Shown here one piece after another: positions 40,006 to 47,935 of a stretch of 64,000 nucleotides of DNA (the stretch's first letter is position 1; each line of letters opens with the position of its first letter). The stretch comes from CBDIHP01 sp965279195 (GTDB lineage Bacteria; Planctomycetota; Planctomycetia; Isosphaerales; Isosphaeraceae): the NCBI GenBank assembly GCA_965279195.1, contig CBDIHP010000046.1:124001-188000 (forward strand), read 5' to 3'. The position numbers were made by a program, and so were the translations under genes. The notes under the pieces are model-generated. The model saw only the letters and a program-made list of their open reading frames with translations, did not search any database and was not told the DNA's origin.

Positions 40006-40367
40006 GGCGTCCCCCGATCCTCTGCACACCGTCCCGCCGGGAGTCTCGTTCGGGGCCAACCTCGGCCACCTGAACCTCCCATTTTACGTGATCGGCCAAT
40101 CTCGCCCTGGACTTGAGAGACCTTGACGGAAATGCCGGATTGCGAAACCTGCGCGGCCAGGGAAGGTGGTGGGACGGAGGGTTGTTGAGGCGTCGTGGGG
40201 GAGCCGGGACGAGAAACGCCCTGGTCGAGCCTTGGGGGGCGTCGACCGGGGCGTCGGCGGTTTTCATCCTGAGTGGCGGCCCGGCGAGGCAGGAGTCCGG
40301 GCCGATCGGGCGGAATCAGAAGGGGATCGGAGCAGGGGGGAGGCTATTCCGCACAGGGGAGATCCGT
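40006..40367. other. Non-coding gap, nothing recognised
   Basis: A 362-nt gap between two minus-strand genes. It would hold the promoter of the membrane protein/CpsD/ExeA unit and the terminator of the upstream secreted-protein gene. I see no repeat, RNA or clear promoter. A somewhat AT-richer stretch at about 40078-40100 may be promoter DNA. Confidence 0.4.
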
Positions 40368-41900
40368 TTAACGGCCGAACAGCCGGAAGAGGCCGCGTCG
40401 CGGCGAGGCGGCCTCGGCGTCGTTGGTCCGGCCGGCGAACTGGGGCCGGCGACCGGCCTCGTAGCTGCCGACGGGGCGGAACTGCGGGGCCGCGCCCGTG
40501 AACCGGCCGCCGCCGCCGTTGGCCAGGTCGAGCGAGCGGACGTTGGCCTCGGTCACGTACGGGTTGTGGCCCTGCCAGCGGGTCTCGACCACCTCAAGGA
40601 TATTGAGGGGGCAGAACATCGCCTCGCCGCCGACCGAGATCCAGTCGCTGGCGATCTGGCCGGTGGCGTCGACCCGGCCGTCGAGGCCGTAGCCGAGGGT
40701 GTACTCGTACTTGACGATGCGGGGCTTGTTGTCGTCGTTGTTCAGGTTCGAGCCGGAGTTCGCGTGGAGCTCCATCTCGACCTTGACCGATCGCTCGCCC
40801 TTGCCGGGGATCGCCTTGTAGGCCGCGACGTACTTGCCGATGCCGTGGTTCCAGACCTCGTTGGCGGTGCCGCGGGGCGGGAAGGCCCGGAGGTTGCCGA
40901 GGAGGGACTTCTTCTCGCCGCGGATGTGGTTCTCCAGCATCGCGTGGAAGCGGGGGGCGTAGGCGTCGGTCGGGTCCCAACCCGGGCGGGGGGGGCCGGC
41001 GGGGATGTCGGCCGCGTAGTCGCCGATCCGGTGGTTGTAGTGATTCTCGCCGAGTTCCGCCCAGAGGGCCTTGAGCTCGTCGGAGGTCAGCCCGGTGCCG
41101 GGCGCGGGGCGGGGCTCGTTCAGGAGGATCGAGGCGACCGCGCCGCCGAGGCAGTGGCCGGGCCAGCGCTGGATGTCCTGATTCTGGCTGTTCGCCGCCT
41201 CCCAGTTCCGGGCCGAGGAGCCGAGGAGCTGGTCGTACTTGAGCATCGGGCTGGGGGTGGAGTAGAGGTTGTTGTCCGCGCCCAGAAAGGTCAAGTCGTC
41301 ATAGAGGTTGGGGAACCAGGTCGAGGTATCGCCCGCGGCCGGGCGCGTCTCGAGCAGGCCGTTCGCCCCGGCGCGGACGATGTCCTGGCCGGGGGCGATG
41401 TAGCTGCCCGGCGAGACCAGGAGGATGTCGTCGCCCATGACCTGGCTTGTGTCGACCCGGCCGTTGCCGCCGGCCCAGGGCTCGTGGATCGAGTCGGCCT
41501 TCGTCGGCCAGTAGTAGAAGTTCCAGGGCAGCCGGGCGGACTGGCCGGTCTGGACGAAGCTCGTCTCGACCGAGAACTTCGCCTTCTCTGCGCCCGTGAT
41601 CTGGAAGGTGTACCAGCCGTGCTGGTCGGTCCCGACCTCGCCGCCGTTGCTGCGGGGCTTGCCGTCGGGCCCGGTGATCGAGGCGATCTTACCGGCGGTC
41701 GACTTCACCGTCAACGCGCCTCCGAACCTCGTGGGCACATAGACACCGAAATACTGATCGCCCGTCTGCTCGGACAGCGAGCCCCCGAGGGGCACGGGCT
41801 TGACCCGATCCGCCGCCTTTAACTCCGTCCAAGACGTGGCGCCCAGGACCAGGACGACGGCCCAGGTCATCCCAGCCCAAAGCTTGCTGCGGTAACGCAT
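40368..41900 (-). CDS. Secreted protein with transglutaminase-elicitor-like core
   Basis: A 510-residue exported protein. The ATG lies about 5 nt after AGGGAGG. A signal peptide (about 1-29, ending LKA-AD) is followed by a beta-sandwich-like region, then a papain/transglutaminase-like core. The motif WPGHCLGGAVASILL at about residue 248 resembles the catalytic Cys helix of TGase-elicitor proteins (GHCNGWAAAS). A His/Asp pair could lie in later segments such as VWNHGIGKYVAAY or WQGHNPYV. The family link is made from motif memory only, so substrate and activity are uncertain. The C-terminus is Gly/Arg-rich. Confidence 0.6.
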   Translation of the reverse strand: MRYRSKLWAGMTWAVVLVLGATSWTELKAADRVKPVPLGGSLSEQTGDQYFGVYVPTRFGGALTVKSTAGKIASITGPDGKPRSNGGEVGTDQHGWYTFQITGAEKAKFSVETSFVQTGQSARLPWNFYYWPTKADSIHEPWAGGNGRVDTSQVMGDDILLVSPGSYIAPGQDIVRAGANGLLETRPAAGDTSTWFPNLYDDLTFLGADNNLYSTPSPMLKYDQLLGSSARNWEAANSQNQDIQRWPGHCLGGAVASILLNEPRPAPGTGLTSDELKALWAELGENHYNHRIGDYAADIPAGPPRPGWDPTDAYAPRFHAMLENHIRGEKKSLLGNLRAFPPRGTANEVWNHGIGKYVAAYKAIPGKGERSVKVEMELHANSGSNLNNDDNKPRIVKYEYTLGYGLDGRVDATGQIASDWISVGGEAMFCPLNILEVVETRWQGHNPYVTEANVRSLDLANGGGGRFTGAAPQFRPVGSYEAGRRPQFAGRTNDAEAASPRRGLFRLFGR

Positions 41901-42440
41901 GCTGCCTCCCTAAGTACCGAGAGTTTCGCCCACCATCCCTGGCGTACGGCCCGCCTTGGCCGTCAGGGACTCGCTTCTCGGCGATTACCCCCCAAGGATT
42001 CGGCAATGCCAGGGGGAAGGTTGGGGCGAAATGGCGAAACGGGCTTGCCCATTTTACGGGGTCGAGTCATGTTCCCCATAACCCGCGAAGTCAGCATTTC
42101 CTCGAATTTGTCTGGGATATCTAAGGCCCCGAGAGAGCGTTGCCGATGAATAGCCGTGGCCACCCCTGGGGTGGAGCGCTTGAGCGTGGCATCGGCGACG
42201 TTCGGGCCTTCCGCCACCGTCCCGAGGCTGCCTCGCGAGGCCGCTGGATGGCGTGAACGTCATCCAGGAGGCCGGGCGGGGCATGGGGTCGAGGGATCGA
42301 TCCCCGGCGGGGCGATGGTTGCTGTCGCTGGGCCCGGCGCTTGTCGTCGGGCCCGCGGGCCAAGCCCTTTGGGAACAGTCTGCACTCCGACTCGATCGAG
42401 ACCACGGTCTGTCAAGACTATCAATTCAGAGGACATCGCG
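41901..42440. other. Non-coding divergent region
   Basis: A 540-nt gap between the secreted protein (minus) and the Ala/Pro/Lys repeat protein (plus). It is less GC-rich at about 42040-42130 (CATTTTACGG, GGGATATCTAAGG), where divergent promoters could lie. Short dyads occur, such as CCACCC-CT-GGGGTGG at about 42160 and GGATGgCGTgaACGtCATCC at about 42245. No gene, RNA or riboswitch is recognised. Confidence 0.45.
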
Positions 42441-43040
42441 ATGACCAGCGCGGTTCTGATTCTCGCTCTGAGCGGCATTGGCACTCACAAGACCTATGCC
42501 ACCGCTCAGGCCCCCGCCAAGGTTCTCCCGGCCCCGCAGGCGCCCGCCAAGGTCGCCCCGGCCCCGCAGGCCCCGGCCAAGATCCTGCCGGCCCCCCAGG
42601 CCCCGGCCAAGATCCTGCCGGCCCCGGCGAAGGTCCTGCCGGCCCCCCAGGCTCCCGCCAAGATCCTGCCGGCCCCGGCGAAGGTCCTGCCGGCCCCCCA
42701 GGCCCCGGCCAAGGTGATGCCCGCCCCGGCCAAGGTGATGCCGGCCCCGCAGGCCCCGGCCAAGGTGATGCCCGCCCCGGCCAAGGTGATGCCGGCCCCG
42801 CAGGCCCCGGCCAAGGTGATGCCCGCCCCGGCGAAGGTCCTGCCGGCTCCCCAGGCACCCGCCAAGGTCGCCCCGGCCCCGCAGGCCCCGGCCAAGATCC
42901 TGCCGGCCCCCCAGGCCCCGGCCAAGGTGATCCCGGCCCCGGCGAAGGTCCTGCCGGCCCCCCAGGCGCCCGCCAAGGTCGCCCCGGCCAAGATCCTGCC
43001 CGCCGCCCAGGCCCCGGCCAAGGGCAGCCCGCAGTACTAA
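42441..43040 (+). CDS. Exported Ala/Pro/Lys repeat protein
   Basis: A 199-residue protein. The ATG lies 7 nt after AGAGGA. A short hydrophobic N-terminus (MTSAVLILALSGIG) may be a signal peptide. The rest is almost solely two repeat units, QAPAKxxPAP (10 residues) and QAPAKxxPAPAKxxPAP (17 residues), where xx is VL, IL, VM, VA or VI, and it ends GSPQY. Every fifth to seventh residue is Lys, so it is strongly basic and likely to form an extended polyproline-like rod. A wall- or polyanion-binding role is inference. Long ORFs in other frames here are products of the repeat. Confidence 0.7.
   Translation: MTSAVLILALSGIGTHKTYATAQAPAKVLPAPQAPAKVAPAPQAPAKILPAPQAPAKILPAPAKVLPAPQAPAKILPAPAKVLPAPQAPAKVMPAPAKVMPAPQAPAKVMPAPAKVMPAPQAPAKVMPAPAKVLPAPQAPAKVAPAPQAPAKILPAPQAPAKVIPAPAKVLPAPQAPAKVAPAKILPAAQAPAKGSPQY
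42508..43030 (+). repeat. Tandem 30/51-bp coding repeats
   Basis: The DNA coding for the Ala/Pro/Lys protein consists of in-frame repeats of 30 and 51 bp. The 51-bp unit starting CAGGCCCCGGCCAAGGTGAT occurs in nearly identical copies at about 42700-42850. All unit lengths are multiples of three, so copy-number change would keep the frame. This is a likely site of recombination and of length variation between strains. Confidence 0.85.
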
Positions 43041-43286
43041 TCCCACACCCGGCGAGTGCGATGGGCTGAGCGATCGGCCCACGCCCGACGGGTGACGCAC
43101 ACGGCTGGGCAGGGGATCCCTTCGGGGGTCGCCTGCCCAGCCGGCGTTTCGAAACCAACGTCCCCGCTCGCCCACATCCGCGGCGGCCCATCGAATTCCC
43201 GTCATCATTGCCGTTGATCCCCGCCGATCGCTTGGGATAACCTCCCGCACGCGCGAAGGACGCGCCGGGGAATCCCAAGGACCGTC

Positions 43287-44957
43287 GTGACGATGGCGAT
43301 GCCGCAAATCCTCCCGCCCGAGGCCGTCCCCCAGGCGACCGCGACCGGATGCCCCGACGCCGCCCCCGTCCCCTCCATCTGGACCGATCAGGCCGTCCGA
43401 CGCGCGGTCTGGATCCTGGTCGCCCTCGGCGTCTTCCTCCGGCTCCAGCGCTGGTGGGCGACGTTCCCGCTCTGGGGCGACGAGGCCTACCTGGCCACGA
43501 ACTTCCTCGACCGCTCGTACGCGGACCTGCTCCGGCCGCTGGAGTACCGGCAGGTCAGCCCGCTGTTGTTCCTGTGGGCCGAGAAGACGGCGGTCGCGCT
43601 GTTCGGGTTCCACGAGAAGGCCCTGCGGCTGGTCCCCGTCCTGAGCGGGGTCGCCGGGCTTCTCCTGTTCGGCCACCTATCGGGCCGGATCCTCAGCGGA
43701 TTCGCGAGGGTGGTCGCGGTCGGGTTCCTCGCCGTCGCCTTCTACCCGATCCGCCACGCGGTCGAGGTGAAGCCGTACTCGTCGGACCTGCTGGTCTCGA
43801 TGATCCTCCTGACGATGGCGGCCGAGTGGTGGAGGACGCCCGAGCGGACCGGCTGGCTCTGGGGCCTCGCGGCCTTCACGCCGCTGGCGCTCGGACTATC
43901 CCACCCGGCGGTTTTCGCGGCGGGAGGAATCGCGATCGGGCTGTTCGACTCGATCCGGACGATTCGCTCACGGTCCGCCTGGCTGCCATATGGGCTCTAC
44001 GTGGCCCTGATCCCGGCGAGCTTTCTCTTCTACTTCGCGGTCTTCACGGCCGCGCAGAGCGGCCAGGTGCTCGGCTCGATGCAGGAGTACTGGGCCGAGT
44101 CGTTCCCGCCGCTCCGGGACCCGCTCGGGCTCATCGTCTGGCTGGTCTCGATGCACACGGGGAACCTGTTCGCATTCCCGATTGGCGGCGAGCGCGGGGC
44201 GAGCGTGCTGACGTTCCTCTGCTTCGTCGTCGGTGCCCGGATCCTCTGGAAGTCCGGCCGCCGGCCGCTGGCGATCGCGGTTCTGTCGACGTTCGGTCTT
44301 GGCCTGATGGCCTCGGTTGTTCGGCGCTACCCGTATGGCGGCGAGGTCCGGTTCATGCTCTACGTCGCCCCCGGGCTCTGCCTGATGGCCGGGGCGGGGG
44401 CGGCGACGTTGATCGGGCGGATGCGTTGGCCTTCGCGGAAGGCGGCCCTCGGCTTCGCCGGACTGCTGGGGATCGGCGGCGTGATCTTCGTCGGCGACCG
44501 GATCAGGCCGTACCAGATCGCGGCGGACGTCAAGGCCCGCGAGTTTTCCCGTTGGCTCTGGAACGGGCAGGGGGGCGAGGCCGAGGTCGTCTGCCTCAAG
44601 ACCGACCTGGGCGTCACGCTCGACCCCGAGCACTGGCAGCAGCACCGCACGGCCAATTACCTCTGCAACCAGCGGATCTACTCCGAGCGGCACGCCCGAA
44701 AGGAGCCCCCGCGCCTGGAGCGGGTATCGGACTCGCACCCCTTGCGTTGCGTCCTGATCAACGAGCTCCCCGACCACCAGGCGGCGTTCGACGCCTGGCT
44801 CGTGGAGATGTCGCGCGATTACGAGCTGGTCTCGAAGCGCAACATCGACCTCAATCTGAACCCGCGCGAGGCGTGGAACCAGGACCGGTTCGTGATCCTC
44901 GACTTCGTGCCGAGGTCGGGAGCGGTCGCCGGCCGGGACCGCACGAACCCTCGCTGA
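43287..44957 (+). CDS. GT39/PMT-like membrane glycosyltransferase
   Basis: A 556-residue protein with about ten membrane helices, resembling the GT39/ArnT family that transfers sugars from polyprenyl-phosphate carriers. FPLWGDEAYLATNFL at about residue 65 has the acidic catalytic DE of the first extracytoplasmic loop. YRQVSPLLFLWAEK at about 90 corresponds to the QPPL-type segment, and HAVEVKPYSSDLLVSM to the third family motif. The C-terminal 140 residues are soluble. A GTG at 43287 lies 5 nt after AAGGA; the ATGs at 43293 and 43299 are alternatives. It ends 4 nt from the converging regulator gene. Confidence 0.82.
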   Translation: MTMAMPQILPPEAVPQATATGCPDAAPVPSIWTDQAVRRAVWILVALGVFLRLQRWWATFPLWGDEAYLATNFLDRSYADLLRPLEYRQVSPLLFLWAEKTAVALFGFHEKALRLVPVLSGVAGLLLFGHLSGRILSGFARVVAVGFLAVAFYPIRHAVEVKPYSSDLLVSMILLTMAAEWWRTPERTGWLWGLAAFTPLALGLSHPAVFAAGGIAIGLFDSIRTIRSRSAWLPYGLYVALIPASFLFYFAVFTAAQSGQVLGSMQEYWAESFPPLRDPLGLIVWLVSMHTGNLFAFPIGGERGASVLTFLCFVVGARILWKSGRRPLAIAVLSTFGLGLMASVVRRYPYGGEVRFMLYVAPGLCLMAGAGAATLIGRMRWPSRKAALGFAGLLGIGGVIFVGDRIRPYQIAADVKAREFSRWLWNGQGGEAEVVCLKTDLGVTLDPEHWQQHRTANYLCNQRIYSERHARKEPPRLERVSDSHPLRCVLINELPDHQAAFDAWLVEMSRDYELVSKRNIDLNLNPREAWNQDRFVILDFVPRSGAVAGRDRTNPR

Positions 44958-44961
44958 GCGT

Positions 44962-45924
44962 TCAAACCCGGGAGCCGGCGTCCCCCAAGTCTGGCCGGTG
45001 CTCTCGGCACCAGTCCTCGTACTCCGAGAGGAACTGCGAGAGCGTGAGGGTGAGCGCGCCGGTCAGGGGGATGAGGCCGTAGCGTCGGGCGAGCCCCTGG
45101 TGGTTCACGATGCTCCGGCCGCCCACGAAAACGGGGACCCCGGTGAGCTTGCTCAGCTCGGAGAACCGCTTGTTGATGCTCCGCGAGAGCACGAACGACA
45201 ACGCCAGGGCGTCGGGCCGCCAGGTCTCGACGGCCCTGGTGTAGTCGCGCGTCGGGAGGTCGACGCCGAGGGTCAGGGCCCGCCAGCCCATGAGTTCCAG
45301 CCCGATGCTGAGCATCAGGACGCCCCCCTCGTGCCGCTCCCCCTGGACCGTCCCCACCACGGCCAGATGCTTCGGCGAGGGGTTGGCCCGCCGCACCTGG
45401 TCCAGCATCCGCCCCAGCCTCCGGAAGAGCGAGGCGGTGATCAAGTGCTCCTGGAAGACGTCGAGCTCGCGCCGGAACCACCGCTCCCCCGTCTCCACGA
45501 GAACCGGCTCGGCGATCCTGGTGATGAATTCGAGGGGGCTCAGCTCCGATTCCCAGCGCTCGAACAGGCTCTCTCCGCTCTCAATGTCTGCCCTCGCCAG
45601 GACGTCGACGAGCTGGCCGGCGGGCGAGGTCAGGGGGGCAGGGCCGGGCTCCAGCAGGACAGGGGGCGGCTCGACTCCCTCGGAGACCGACCCGAGGTTC
45701 AGCTCGTCGATCAACTCCCCGATCGACCGCCCCGCCTTGAGCATCTGCGAGATCATCCGGAGCGATTCCGCCTGCTCGGCCGAGTAGCGCCGGTGACCCG
45801 ACGCCGACCGGTGCGGCACCGGGAAGCCGTAGCGCCGCTCCCAGATGCGCAGGGTGTGGCAGCTCACGCCCGTGAGCTTGGACACCGCGGCAATCGAATA
45901 CTCGGCTTTGACTGGTTGAGACAT
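44962..45924 (-). CDS. MerR/B12-binding transcription regulator, CarH/LitR-like photoreceptor candidate
   Basis: A 320-residue regulator. Residues about 9-75 form a MerR helix-turn-helix (YSIAAVSKLTGVSCHTLRIWERRYG, ending HRRYS). Then comes a helical cap domain containing W-x9-EH (Trp at about 149, Glu-His at about 159-160), the motif of the CarH cap over the adenosyl group. The Rossmann cobalamin domain has GERHEGG at about residue 197 (ExHxxG, lower axial His) and LGVDLP. In Thermus and Myxococcus CarH, adenosylcobalamin keeps the tetramer on DNA until light breaks it. The Thermus His next to the Trp appears as Phe here. A GTG at 45930 is an alternative start. Confidence 0.88.
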   Translation of the reverse strand: MSQPVKAEYSIAAVSKLTGVSCHTLRIWERRYGFPVPHRSASGHRRYSAEQAESLRMISQMLKAGRSIGELIDELNLGSVSEGVEPPPVLLEPGPAPLTSPAGQLVDVLARADIESGESLFERWESELSPLEFITRIAEPVLVETGERWFRRELDVFQEHLITASLFRRLGRMLDQVRRANPSPKHLAVVGTVQGERHEGGVLMLSIGLELMGWRALTLGVDLPTRDYTRAVETWRPDALALSFVLSRSINKRFSELSKLTGVPVFVGGRSIVNHQGLARRYGLIPLTGALTLTLSQFLSEYEDWCREHRPDLGDAGSRV

Positions 45925-45947
45925 GGCCACTTCGATGCCGCACGCCG

Positions 45948-45967
45948 GGATGGCTCAAACGCCATCC
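45948..45967. promoter_or_regulatory. Inverted repeat upstream of the CarH-like regulator (possible operator)
   Basis: GGATGGC (45948-45954) and GCCATCC (45961-45967) form perfect 7-bp arms with a 6-nt spacer, 23 nt before the regulator's ATG. MerR-type regulators often bind such dyads in their own promoters, so autoregulation is plausible. The link to this regulator is inferred from position only. The remaining 280 nt to the DUF1501 gene hold no recognised feature. Confidence 0.4.
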
Positions 45968-46248
45968 ATCTCTGTTCGCCGGACCGATTTGTCTACGCTC
46001 GAAAGGGCTCGGCGTGATCGGACGCCCACATGCAGTATCCTATTCTGACGCCCGAAGACCAATCCCTCCATCGCTCCCGACAGGATATCGATCGGAAAAA
46101 GCCTTGCAGACGTTCGGACTCCCCGGCTTGCACGCCTTTGAACTTTGTTGGACAATTCGAGAAGTCCCCTCGCAATGCCCTTCCATGCGCTCCCCTCTCT
46201 TCCCAGCATGAGTCGCGCCGACGCGGCCGCCGGATAAGGAGCCGAACG

Positions 46249-47691
46249 ATGCTCGTCCTCAAGCCACGGCCCACCGACCTCCGTCGCGGGATCACCCGGC
46301 GACACTGGCTGGAACTCGGCATGGCCGGCGGGCTCGGCCTCGGGCTGGGCTCCCCGGCCTGGCAGGCCCGGGGCGACGCCTCGGCCCGGCCTTCGGGATT
46401 CGGCAAGGCCCGATCCTGCATCATGGTCTACCTCTTCGGCGGGCCCAGCCACATCGACATCTGGGACATGAAGCCGGACGCCCCCGACGGCATCCGGGGC
46501 GAATTCAAACCGATCGCCACGAACGTCCCCGGGCTCCGGATCACCGAGCACCTTCCCAGGCTGGCGCGGCGGGCCGACCGCTACGCCATCATCCGGTCGA
46601 TGACCCACGGCGACTCGGCCCACGGCTCGGCCTCGCACACGATGATGACCGGGCGCCGCCCCCGGGCGCTCGGCGAGGTCGGCCCCACGCCGGACGACTT
46701 CCCGACCTACGGCTCGGTCCTCTCGCGGGTCCGGCCGCCGCGCGGCGTGCTGCCGCCCTACATCAGCCTCCCCTGGACCATCTCGACCAGCACCAACGTC
46801 GTGCCCGGCCAGAACGGCGGATTCCTCGGCCGCGGCATGGACCCGTTCCGGATCGAGGCCCCGGCCGCGACACCGAATTTCATCCCCCCCAGCCTCGCCG
46901 CGCTCGACCGGGGTATCTCCCCGCAGAGGCTCGGATCCCGGCGCGAGTTACTGGCATCGTTCGAGCACGACGCCTCGTCCGCCATCGACCCCCGCGCCCG
47001 CCACGACGCCTCCGTCCTCTACCACCGGGCGTTCGAGCTCCTCTCCGAGCCGGCGGTGGCCCGGGCGTTCGACCTGGAGCGCGAGTCGCCCCAGGTCCGC
47101 GACCGCTACGGTCGCAACGCCTTCGGACAGAGCCTGCTGCTCGCCCGCCGGCTCACCGAGGCCGGGGTCCCGTTCGTCACCATTTACTGGCCCGACCGCA
47201 CCGAGCCCGAGGCGTTCATCAACAATGGGGTCAAGGACAACGTCGCCGTCGCGGCCTGGGACACCCACGGCCTCCACGTCGGCGCGACCCCCAATTTCCC
47301 GATGCTCAGGGACAAGAATCTGCCCCCGCTCGACATCGCCTCGTCGGCCCTGCTCGACGACCTCACCGAGCGCGGGCAGCTCGACGAGACGCTCGTCGTC
47401 TGGACGGGCGAGTTCGGCCGATCCCCTCGGATCAATCGCGACGCCGGCCGCGACCACTACGGCAACGTCTTCTCGCTGATGCTGGCCGGCGCGGGCGTGC
47501 GGGGCGGCACGGTGATCGGCTCGTCCGACCGCATCGGGGCGCATCCCGCGACCGATCCCGTCTCCCCCGCACAGTTTGCGGCGACCGTCTACCATTGCCT
47601 CGGGATCCCCCCCGAGACCGAGATCCACGACCCCCTCGCCCGCCCCTTCCGGCTCTCCGACGCCCAGCCCTTGACATCTTTGCTTGCGTGA
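46249..47691 (+). CDS. DUF1501 protein with Tat-like signal
   Basis: A 480-residue protein of the DUF1501 family, which is greatly expanded in planctomycetes and commonly paired with DUF1549/DUF1553 cytochrome-like proteins (absent here). The ATG lies 7 nt after AAGGAG. The N-terminal ITRRHWLELGMAGGLGLGLG is a twin-arginine-type export signal. The sulfatase-like family core includes VYLFGGPSHIDIWDMKP at about residue 58, HGDSAHGSASHTMMTG at about 122, and ETLVVWTGEFGRSPRIN with GRDHYGNVFSLMLAG in the C-terminal third. The biochemical role of the family is not established. Confidence 0.9.
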   Translation: MLVLKPRPTDLRRGITRRHWLELGMAGGLGLGLGSPAWQARGDASARPSGFGKARSCIMVYLFGGPSHIDIWDMKPDAPDGIRGEFKPIATNVPGLRITEHLPRLARRADRYAIIRSMTHGDSAHGSASHTMMTGRRPRALGEVGPTPDDFPTYGSVLSRVRPPRGVLPPYISLPWTISTSTNVVPGQNGGFLGRGMDPFRIEAPAATPNFIPPSLAALDRGISPQRLGSRRELLASFEHDASSAIDPRARHDASVLYHRAFELLSEPAVARAFDLERESPQVRDRYGRNAFGQSLLLARRLTEAGVPFVTIYWPDRTEPEAFINNGVKDNVAVAAWDTHGLHVGATPNFPMLRDKNLPPLDIASSALLDDLTERGQLDETLVVWTGEFGRSPRINRDAGRDHYGNVFSLMLAGAGVRGGTVIGSSDRIGAHPATDPVSPAQFAATVYHCLGIPPETEIHDPLARPFRLSDAQPLTSLLA

Positions 47692-47935
47692 TTGGATGCT
47701 AAAGTCGTACCTGGTCCCGTAGGATAGAGTTCCACGAGTTGCAACCCGCCCCGACGCGGGCCGGCCTCCAGATCCGTCTAGGATGTGAGGCACGCCCGCG
47801 CCCGTCGCGTTTGCGCACGGGAGTGGGACGTTGTTCCGCTTCCCGAGGTGGACTCGATTGCGGTTGTGCATCCGGTGTCTGACGACGTTGAGTTCGAGAG
47901 AGCCGGGCGGCCTCGTTCCCTGGAGGATTGGTCAG

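Noticed and set aside
40113..41822. 569-codon plus-strand frame
   Set aside because: It is antisense to the secreted transglutaminase-like protein and rich in Val/Asp/Arg, a typical shadow.
42508..43030. Repeat array considered as CRISPR
   Set aside because: Units are contiguous, with no unique spacers, and lie in frame within a gene; no cas genes are near.
42426..43676. Several long frames on both strands around the Ala/Pro/Lys protein
   Set aside because: Tandem repeats of a multiple of three keep all frames open. Only the plus frame from 42441 has a ribosome site and a plausible signal sequence.
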